A stretch of 64,000 nt of DNA from JAITWN01 sp034002745. Its GTDB lineage: Bacteria; Pseudomonadota; Gammaproteobacteria; SZUA-140. The stretch covers positions 62,001 through 126,000 of the forward strand of contig JAVEZY010000003.1 in NCBI GenBank assembly GCA_034002745.1, read 5' to 3'. A model generated the notes under the pieces. The model was not told the DNA's origin, did no database searches, and was given only the letters and a program-made list of their open reading frames with translations. Each line of letters opens with the position of its first letter. Within the stretch, counting starts at the first letter, position 1. The translations under genes were made by a program, and so were the position numbers. Shown here in pieces: positions 58,059-64,000 of this stretch.

Positions 58059-59636
58059 ATGTCACAGCAATCAGAAACAGCCAGACGCCGAACCTTCGCC
58101 ATCATCTCGCATCCCGACGCGGGCAAGACCACCCTCACTGAAAAGCTGCTGCTGTTCGGAGGCGCGATCCAGCTGGCCGGCGCGGTAAAGGGCCGCAAGG
58201 CGGCGCGTCATGCGACCTCCGACTGGATGGCGCTCGAGCAGCAGCGCGGCATCTCGGTGACCACTTCGGTGCTCCAGTTTCCCTATCGGGAGCGGGTGAT
58301 CAATCTCCTCGACACGCCGGGCCACCAGGACTTCTCGGAGGACACCTATCGCGTGCTGACCGCCGTCGATTCCGCCCTCATGGTGATCGACAGCGGCAAG
58401 GGCGTCGAAGAGCGCACGCTCAAGCTGATGGAAATCTGTCGCCTGCGCGACACGCCCATCGTCACCTTCATCAACAAGCTCGACCGTGACGGACGGCCGC
58501 CCATCGAACTGATCGACGAGATCGAGCGCGTCCTCGGCATGCCCTGTGCGCCGATCACCTGGCCGATCGGCATGGGCAAGAGCTTCAAGGGCGTATTCGA
58601 TCTGCTGCAGGACAAGGTCCAGCTCTTCAGCGCGACGCATGGTGGCCGCATCAAGACCGGAGAGATCATCGAAGGTCTGGACAACCCCCGCCTGGATGAG
58701 CTCCTCGGTCCGTTCGCCGCCGAATTGCGCGATGAGATCGAGCTGGTGCGCGGCGCCAGTCAGCCGTTCGATCTCGAGGAATACCGTGCCGGTCGCCAGA
58801 CGCCCGTATTCTTCGGTTCGGCGATCAACAACTTCGGTGTGCGCGAACTGCTCGATGCCTTCATCGAATGGGCTCCGGGACCGCTGCCGCGCGCGACCCT
58901 GACACGCGAAGTCGATCCCCGGGAAGACAAGTTCACCGGTTTCGTGTTCAAGATTCAGGCGAACATGGATCCCGCGCATCGCGACCGCATCGCTTTCCTG
59001 CGCGTCTGTTCGGGCGTTTATACCCGCGGCATGAAGATCTTTCACGTGCGCCAGGGCCGGCAGGTGCAGATCTCCAACGCCATCACCTTCATGGCGTCCG
59101 AGCGTGAGCGCACCGAGGAGGCGTGGCCCGGCGACATCATCGGGCTGCACAATCATGGCACCATCCGCATCGGCGACACCTTCACCCAGGGCGAGGAGCT
59201 GAAGTTCACCGGCATTCCGGACTTCGCGCCCGAACTGTTCCGCCGCATCGTGCTGCGCGATCCGATGAAGATGAAGGCGTTGCAGAAGGGCGTCGATCAG
59301 CTCTCGGAAGAGGGCGCGATCCGCGTGTTCCGCCCCATCTTCGGCAACGACATCATCATCGGCGCGGTCGGCGTGCTGCAGTTCGACGTCGTCGCCTGGC
59401 GCCTGAAGAACGAGTACTCGGTCGAGTGCAGCTATGACAACGTTCAGATCAGCACCGCCCGCTGGATCCGCTGCGACGACGACAAGCGTCTCGCCGAGTT
59501 CCGCAACCGGCTGAGCGATAACCTGGCGATCGACAGCGGCGGAGAGCTGGTGTACCTGGCCCCGACCCGGGTGAATCTGGACCTGACCATGGAGCGCTGG
59601 CCGGAGATCGAATTCCTGGCCACGCGCGAGCACTGA
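58059..59636 (+). CDS. prfC: Peptide chain release factor 3
   Basis: 525 residues from ATG 58059 (MSQQSETARRRTFAIISHPD); an earlier in-frame ATG lies at 57984. Translational GTPase that recycles RF1/RF2. P-loop SHPDAGKTTLTEKLLLFGGA, switch region ARHATSDWMALEQQRGISVT, DTPGHQDFSEDTYRVLTAVD, NKLDRDGRPPIELIDEIE, followed by domain 2 (TGFVFKIQANMDPAHRDRIA) and an EF-G-like domain III. All in family order. A THI5-like gene and the release-factor-like arfB follow. Confidence 0.96.
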   Translation: MSQQSETARRRTFAIISHPDAGKTTLTEKLLLFGGAIQLAGAVKGRKAARHATSDWMALEQQRGISVTTSVLQFPYRERVINLLDTPGHQDFSEDTYRVLTAVDSALMVIDSGKGVEERTLKLMEICRLRDTPIVTFINKLDRDGRPPIELIDEIERVLGMPCAPITWPIGMGKSFKGVFDLLQDKVQLFSATHGGRIKTGEIIEGLDNPRLDELLGPFAAELRDEIELVRGASQPFDLEEYRAGRQTPVFFGSAINNFGVRELLDAFIEWAPGPLPRATLTREVDPREDKFTGFVFKIQANMDPAHRDRIAFLRVCSGVYTRGMKIFHVRQGRQVQISNAITFMASERERTEEAWPGDIIGLHNHGTIRIGDTFTQGEELKFTGIPDFAPELFRRIVLRDPMKMKALQKGVDQLSEEGAIRVFRPIFGNDIIIGAVGVLQFDVVAWRLKNEYSVECSYDNVQISTARWIRCDDDKRLAEFRNRLSDNLAIDSGGELVYLAPTRVNLDLTMERWPEIEFLATREH

Positions 59637-59791
59637 ATCAGGGGGCAGCCCGGCGGCCTGGAAAACGGCCGCCCGTGATCGTTCCGCCGGGTACGGGCCT
59701 GCCGACCTGCTGGTTGAGTTTCCCGCGGGGGCCGTCGCATCATGCCAGCATTCGAAGCGATTTCTCACCCTTCCAGTCCGGATCCCGGTGA

Positions 59792-60682
59792 ATGAGCCGC
59801 ATCCGCATCATGGCCCTGCGCCACTCGGCATTCTACAGTCCGCTGCTGCTGACCATCGCGGGCGGCTACCTGCGCGACGAGGGTCTCGAACCATCCTACG
59901 GCCTGGCCAGCGCGGAGCGGACCGTGCCCGCCAGCATCGCGGATGGCAGCTGCGACCTCGCCCAATCCGCGGTGGCGACGAGCTTCCCCGCGCTCGAGCG
60001 CGGTGAGCCGGTGGACATCGTGCATTTCGCCCAGATCAACGGTCGCGATGGCTTCTTCATCGTTGGCCGCCGGCCCGAGCCGGATTTCGCCTGGCAGCGC
60101 CTGAAGGGCCGGCGTGTGCTCGTCGACCATTTCTTTCAGCCGCTGGCGATGTTCCGCTACGCGCTGCATCGCAATGGCATGTCGCTCGGCGACATCGATG
60201 CCGTGGATGCGGGTGGCGTCGAGGCCATCGAGCGCGCGTTCCGCGATGGCGCCGCGGATTATGCGCATTTCCAGGGACCGGTGCCGCAACAGCTCGAACG
60301 CGATGGCCTGGGGCACGTGCTGGCTGCGGTCGGGGATGCGGTCGGGCCGGTGGCGTTCAGCAGCCTGTGCGCCCGGCGCGACTGGCTGACGACTCCCGCT
60401 GCTGCCGCGTTCATGCGCGCCTATCGGCGCGGTCTCAAGCACGCCGTCGGTGGCGATGCGGACGAAATCGCGGCGCTTCTCGCCGCCGCGAATTTCTTTC
60501 CGGCGATCGATGGCGCCGTGCTGTCCTCGACCATCTCAGCCTATCAGCGACTTGCCTGCTGGCGCCCCGATCCGTTGATTCCGCCCGCACAATATGAGCG
60601 TCTGCTCGATGTTTTCGCGTTCTCCGGTCTCATCACACGCAGGCATCCCTATGAGGCGGCGATCGTCGCGCCGCCGGCCTGA
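59792..60682 (+). CDS. THI5/NMT1-like substrate-binding protein without signal peptide
   Basis: 296 residues. The periplasmic-binding fold of the NMT1/SsuA type is recognisable: RHSAFYSPLLLTIAGGYLRD, EGLEPSYGLA, CDLAQSAVATSFPALERGEP, RDGFFIVGRRP and DWLTTPAAAAFMRAYRRGLK. Such proteins usually bind pyrimidine or sulfonate ligands for an ABC transporter, or make HMP (THI5). Here no signal peptide or lipobox is present and no transporter genes are adjacent. The stop overlaps the arfB start (TGATG), so it is translationally coupled to a ribosome-rescue factor. Ligand unknown; a cytosolic ligand-binding or biosynthetic role is inferred. Confidence 0.8.
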   Translation: MSRIRIMALRHSAFYSPLLLTIAGGYLRDEGLEPSYGLASAERTVPASIADGSCDLAQSAVATSFPALERGEPVDIVHFAQINGRDGFFIVGRRPEPDFAWQRLKGRRVLVDHFFQPLAMFRYALHRNGMSLGDIDAVDAGGVEAIERAFRDGAADYAHFQGPVPQQLERDGLGHVLAAVGDAVGPVAFSSLCARRDWLTTPAAAAFMRAYRRGLKHAVGGDADEIAALLAAANFFPAIDGAVLSSTISAYQRLACWRPDPLIPPAQYERLLDVFAFSGLITRRHPYEAAIVAPPA

Positions 60683-61107
60683 TGCTGCGGATATCGCGCG
60701 CCGTCGAAATCCCCGAGGACGAGATCGAGCTGAAAGCGATCCGTTCCCAGGGCGCCGGCGGGCAGAACGTCAACAAGGTGGCGAGCGCCATCCACCTGCG
60801 TTTCGACATCCACGCCTCATCGCTGCCGGAATTCTACAAGCAGCGTTTGCTGAAGCTGAGCGACAGCCGCATCTCCCGCGACGGCGTCATCGTCATCAAG
60901 GCACAGCGTCATCGCAATCAGGAGCAGAACCGGGACGATGCGCTGGAGCGCTTGCGCGAGCTGATCCAGAGCGCGGCGATCACGCGCAAGCGGCGGATCC
61001 CGACGCGCCCGGGGAAGGCCGCCACGCAGAGGAGACTGACGGAAAAGGCGCTGCATGGGCGGCGCAAGCGCCAGCGCGGGGGCGTGAAAATCGACGATGG
61101 TGAATGA
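60682..61107 (+). CDS. arfB: Alternative ribosome-rescue factor ArfB (YaeJ)
   Basis: 141 residues. Peptidyl-tRNA hydrolase that rescues ribosomes stalled at mRNA ends. The catalytic GGQ is at residues 26-28 in IRSQGAGGQNVNKVASAIHL, and the C-terminal basic tail (KAATQRRLTEKALHGRRKRQ) is the part that enters the empty mRNA channel. DSRISRDGVIVIKAQRHRNQ is also typical. It starts inside the THI5-like stop, 1045 bases after prfC. Confidence 0.95.
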   Translation: MLRISRAVEIPEDEIELKAIRSQGAGGQNVNKVASAIHLRFDIHASSLPEFYKQRLLKLSDSRISRDGVIVIKAQRHRNQEQNRDDALERLRELIQSAAITRKRRIPTRPGKAATQRRLTEKALHGRRKRQRGGVKIDDGE

Positions 61108-61425
61108 TGGCCGGAGTCTGTCCCCACAGGGAATGTCGGCTGCGTGTGTTCCCCGTGCCCGGTCTGCAGAGTGTGTCACGCATTGTGTCAGCTTCATGGC
61201 ACACGCCAGGTCTGAAGTCTCTCCAGCCGCCGGATATCGGGCGTTGCAGGCGGCCGTGGCGATGGCGGCGGCTTTATCTTGTGGATGGGCAGGGGTATTC
61301 TTGATTCACATCATCGATCGGGTCGACAGGCCGTGCCCCGAGGATGCTCGATCCAGCTGTTGCCACGGTTTCGATGAGCCTGGCTCAGGCGCAGAGATCA
61401 TGAAACGGAAACCAGGGAGAACCCA
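61108..61425. other. Intergenic region before aqpZ without a supported gene
   Basis: About 318 bases. I see no convincing ORF or RNA. A direct repeat TGTGTCA occurs at 61172-61178 and 61184-61190 (12-base period). TTTATC and TATTCT hexamers, 17 bases apart around 61272-61300, could be the aqpZ promoter, but both are weak. CAGGGAGAACCC just before 61426 is the aqpZ ribosome site. Confidence 0.5.
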
Positions 61426-62121
61426 ATGAAGAGATACAGCGCCGAGTTTGTCGGAACCTTCTGGCTGGTATTGGGAGGTTGTGGCAGCGCCGTACTGGCG
61501 GCCGCCTTTCCAGAGGTCGGCATCGGGCTGCTTGGTGTTTCTCTCGCATTCGGTCTGACCGTGCTAACCATGGCTTTCGCCATTGGACACATATCGGGTT
61601 GTCATCTCAATCCCGCCGTATCGATCGGCCTGTGGGCTGGTGGCCGCTTCCCGGCAAAAGAACTGCTGCCCTACATCGTTGCACAGGTCCTTGGCGGAAT
61701 CGTGGCCGGCGGCGTGCTCTATCTCGTGGCCAGCGGCAAGGCGGGTTTCGATGTCTCGGCAGGTTTCGCTTCAAATGGCTATGGCGCCCATTCTCCGGGC
61801 GGCTACAGTCTGCAGGCGGCGCTGATCACGGAAGTGGTGATGACCATGATGTTCCTTCTGGTCATTCTCGGTGCGACAGACCGGCGGGCGCCGCAAGGCT
61901 TTGCGCCGATTGCAATCGGATTGTGCCTGACGCTGATCCATCTGATCAGTATTCCGGTGACGAACACTTCGGTGAATCCCGCGCGCAGCACGGGCGTTGC
62001 AGTCTATGTAGGCGATTGGGCAGTTTCGCAGCTTTGGCTGTTCTGGCTGGCTCCGATCATCGGTGGCATTCTGGGCGCAGTGGTCTATCGCTTCATCGGT
62101 GGCAAGGAGTCCGCTCAGTAG
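61426..62121 (+). CDS. aqpZ: Aquaporin Z
   Basis: 231 residues, six membrane helices plus two half-helices. Both pore motifs are canonical: NPA at 62-64 (GCHLNPAVSIGLW) and N184-P185-A186 (TNTSVNPARSTGVAV), the latter with the selectivity-filter arginine. YSAEFVGTFWLVLGGCGSAV and PIIGGILGAVVYRFI are typical of AqpZ rather than GlpF, so it should pass water. Its codons are somewhat less GC-rich than those of the neighbours. It stands alone. Confidence 0.96.
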   Translation: MKRYSAEFVGTFWLVLGGCGSAVLAAAFPEVGIGLLGVSLAFGLTVLTMAFAIGHISGCHLNPAVSIGLWAGGRFPAKELLPYIVAQVLGGIVAGGVLYLVASGKAGFDVSAGFASNGYGAHSPGGYSLQAALITEVVMTMMFLLVILGATDRRAPQGFAPIAIGLCLTLIHLISIPVTNTSVNPARSTGVAVYVGDWAVSQLWLFWLAPIIGGILGAVVYRFIGGKESAQ

Positions 62122-62220
62122 ACGCGGAGCCCGGGCCTCCGCCGCCGGGGTTCACTGATTTTCGCTCAGGCGGGGACATGCGGGCGCCGCCGCTTCGCTA
62201 CGACAGGCAATCCGCCTCCC

Positions 62221-62853
62221 ATGACAGTGATTCCCCAGGAGCTGGCACTGGTCACCGAAAAGACGATTTCGCACTATGACGAACGTGCGGTGGCCTTCTG
62301 GGAAGGCACCCGCGATCACGACGTGAGCCAGAACATCGCCGCGCTGCTGCGTCATATTCGCGGCGAGCCGCCGTTTCGCATGCTCGATTTCGGCTGCGGT
62401 CCGGGCCGCGATCTCGTGGCACTGCGCGAGCTCGGGCACGACCCGATCGGTCTCGAAGGTTCGCCGGCTCTGGCCGCGATGGCGCGCGGGCACAGCGGTT
62501 GCGAAGTCTGGGAGCAGAACTTCCTGGAACTCGAACTTCCCCGGGCGCACTTCGATGGCATCTTCGCCAATGCCTCTCTGTTTCATGTCCCGCGCGCGCA
62601 ACTGCCGCGCGTCCTCGGCGAACTGCGCGACGCGCTCAAACCGGGCGGCGTTCTGTTCTCATCCAATCCGCGCGGGGACAACGAGGAAGGCTGGAACCGG
62701 GGGCGATACGGGGTGTATCACAATCTGGAGACATGGCGCGCATTCCTCGAAGCGGCCGGCTTCTCGGAGCTGGAACACTACTACCGTCCGGCGGGTCTGC
62801 CGCGTGAGCAGCAGCCCTGGCTCGCGAGCGTGTGGCGCCGATGCGGTGAATGA
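62221..62853 (+). CDS. Class I SAM-dependent methyltransferase
   Basis: 210 residues. Motif I is MLDFGCGPGRDLVALRELGH (about residues 58-77), followed by PIGLEGSPALAAMAR, and FDGIFANASLFHVPRAQLPR, then LRDALKPGGVLFSSNPRG, as in Ubie/Tehb-type small-molecule methyltransferases. The N-terminus reads EKTISHYDERAVAFWEGTRD, a family often annotated as methyltransferase type 11/12. Substrate unknown. Alone, 99 bases after aqpZ and convergent with the Old Yellow Enzyme gene. Confidence 0.85.
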   Translation: MTVIPQELALVTEKTISHYDERAVAFWEGTRDHDVSQNIAALLRHIRGEPPFRMLDFGCGPGRDLVALRELGHDPIGLEGSPALAAMARGHSGCEVWEQNFLELELPRAHFDGIFANASLFHVPRAQLPRVLGELRDALKPGGVLFSSNPRGDNEEGWNRGRYGVYHNLETWRAFLEAAGFSELEHYYRPAGLPREQQPWLASVWRRCGE

Positions 62854-62924
62854 ATGTGCGATGGTCATCGCCCGGGCGGCGGCGGATCGAGGCCGCAGGG
62901 CGCGGGCAGTGAGCCTACCGGGCG

Positions 62925-64000
62925 CTACGCCGTCGGCCAGTCGATGTAGCCTGCGGCGCCGCCGCCGTAATAGGTCTCGCGCGGGGCGTCGACCAGCGGA
63001 AGATTTTCCCGCAGGCGGCGGACCAGGTCCGGGTTGCCGATGAATGGACGGCCGAAGGCGACCGCGTCCACCTTTCCTTCGGCCAGGCGACGCTTCGCCA
63101 GCGCCAGATCATAGCCATTGTTGCCGATGTAGGGGCCATCGAACAGCGCTCGCAGCGCATCGAGATCGACGCCGTCCGGATTGGCGCGCGAGCCTCCCGC
63201 CACGCCTTCGACGAAATGCAGGTACGCCAGGCCGAACCGGTTCAATTGCCGGATCAGGTAGCCGTAGGTGCCCATCACGTCGCTGTCGAGCGAGGTATCT
63301 CCCGGTTGCGGGGGCACTGGTGACAGGCGAATGCCGACCCGGTCGCCTCCCCATACCGAGGCGAGGGCTTCGGTTACTTCAAGGGTGAGCCGCGTCCGGT
63401 TCTCGACCGAGCCGCCGTAGCGGTCCGTGCGCCGATTCGTCGAGTCGCGAATGAACTGCTCCAGCAGATACGCGTTCGCCGAGTGTAGCTCTATGCCGTC
63501 GAAGCCGGCACGTTTGGCGCAAGCCGCAGCGTGAGCGTACTGGTCGATGATTCCAGGGATCTCGCTGGTTTCCAGCGCCCTCGGCATCGAGTACTCGACG
63601 ACTCCCCGCGCGGTGAATGTGGTGCCGACCGCACGGATGGCGGATGGCGCCACTGGCGCCTTGCCGCCCGGTTGCAGATCGCTATGGGAGATGCGGCCTA
63701 CGTGCCACAACTGGCACACGATTCTGCCGCCGGCGGCATGTACGGCATCGGTGACTTGTCGCCAGCCCTGAGTCTGCGCCTCTGTCCAGATGCCGGGAGT
63801 CATCGCGTAACCCCGCGCCTGGGCGGATATGTTGGTGGCTTCGCTGACGATCAGGCCGGCGGATGCGCGCTGTGCATAGTATTCCGCATGCATGGCGGAG
63901 GGGACGCCGTCATCGCCGGCCCGCGAGCGGGTAAGCGGCGCCATGACAATGCGGTTGGATAGCCGAAGCGCGCCCAGCTGCACGGGCTCGAACAGGTCAC
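62925..64000 (-). CDS. Old Yellow Enzyme family alkene reductase (NemA-like, 5' end outside window)
   Basis: The frame runs without a stop from the right edge (first residues DLFEPVQLGALRLSNRIVMA), so only a few N-terminal codons are missing; the GTG at 63983 is not needed as a start. At least 358 residues. FMN-binding TIM barrel with MAPLTRSRAG, CQLWHVGRISHSDLQPGGKA, the substrate His/Asn in FDGIELHSANAYLLEQFIRD, GSVENRTRLTLEVTEAL and the C-terminal FGRPFIGNPDLVRRL. These enzymes reduce activated alkenes, maleimides and nitro compounds with NAD(P)H. The physiological substrate is unknown. Confidence 0.94.
   Translation of the reverse strand, partial: DLFEPVQLGALRLSNRIVMAPLTRSRAGDDGVPSAMHAEYYAQRASAGLIVSEATNISAQARGYAMTPGIWTEAQTQGWRQVTDAVHAAGGRIVCQLWHVGRISHSDLQPGGKAPVAPSAIRAVGTTFTARGVVEYSMPRALETSEIPGIIDQYAHAAACAKRAGFDGIELHSANAYLLEQFIRDSTNRRTDRYGGSVENRTRLTLEVTEALASVWGGDRVGIRLSPVPPQPGDTSLDSDVMGTYGYLIRQLNRFGLAYLHFVEGVAGGSRANPDGVDLDALRALFDGPYIGNNGYDLALAKRRLAEGKVDAVAFGRPFIGNPDLVRRLRENLPLVDAPRETYYGGGAAGYIDWPTA

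Noticed and set aside
61172..61190. TGTGTCA direct repeat as a Pho box or other operator of aqpZ
   Set aside because: The period is 12 rather than 11 bases, the linker is not AT-rich, and it is about 240 bases from the gene.

Overview
The window looks like chromosomal core sequence of a GC-rich (by eye low-to-mid 60s percent) gammaproteobacterium. Gammaproteobacterial neighbourhoods support this: bamD divergent from rluD with pgeF nearby, dapA-(bamC slot)-purC, the single-chain long PurL, and a tRNA Tyr-Gly-Thr-tuf array. The gene mix (polyphosphate cluster, NirK cluster with NsrR) would fit a Chromatiales-like or other chemolithotrophic lineage, but that placement is inference. I see no insertion sequence, prophage, integron or CRISPR array. 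Nearly all the DNA is coding.

Layout. 1-2.2 kb: bamD, with a C-terminal SPOR domain and cut by the window edge, divergent from rluD. 2.2-13 kb: a phosphate/polyphosphate region: phoB-phoR, an MgtC/DUF4010 membrane protein, a coupled CHAD protein - ParA-type ATPase - SixA operon, ppk1, ppx, then pgeF. 13-19 kb: an ankyrin lipoprotein, a ZIP metal transporter, a TerC-PGPGW fusion, a CpxRA-like two-component system coupled to a VanY-type peptidase, and a small membrane protein. 19-22.5 kb: an LpxA homologue, a TPR/beta-barrel envelope protein, an HPF/RaiA protein and a methyltransferase. 22.5-26.4 kb: a nitrite/NO module in the order multicopper oxidase, diheme cytochrome c, cytochrome c, nirK (minus strand, with a strong terminator), divergent from nsrR, with NsrR-like palindromes between them. 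26.4-32 kb: DUF423, GGCT, DksA-like, Slt, an HU protein with a histone-H1-like tail, YkgJ-DUF2835-mazG.

32-47.7 kb: tRNA-Tyr, -Gly, -Thr and tuf, running directly into the S10, spc and alpha ribosomal operons (rpsJ to rplQ, with secY, rpmJ and rpoA), closed by a terminator. The tRNA-tuf side is a tufB-type context and the rpsJ side a tufA-type context, so this junction is a rearrangement or an assembly join at tuf. 47.7-64 kb: SAM hydrolase, bcp, dapA, a 94-residue lipoprotein in the bamC position, purC, purL, an FKBP isomerase, a diguanylate cyclase, a DUF5658 protein, prfC, a cytosolic THI5-like protein, arfB, aqpZ, a methyltransferase and an Old Yellow Enzyme cut by the right edge.

Most worth following: (i) CHAD-ParA-SixA beside ppk/ppx, a candidate polyphosphate-granule positioning module; (ii) two departures in the BAM machinery, BamD-SPOR and a minimal BamC; (iii) the tuf junction; (iv) the nsrR/ncgABC-nirK-like cluster with its operator palindromes. 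Functions are assigned by recognising motifs and gene order. No database search was possible.
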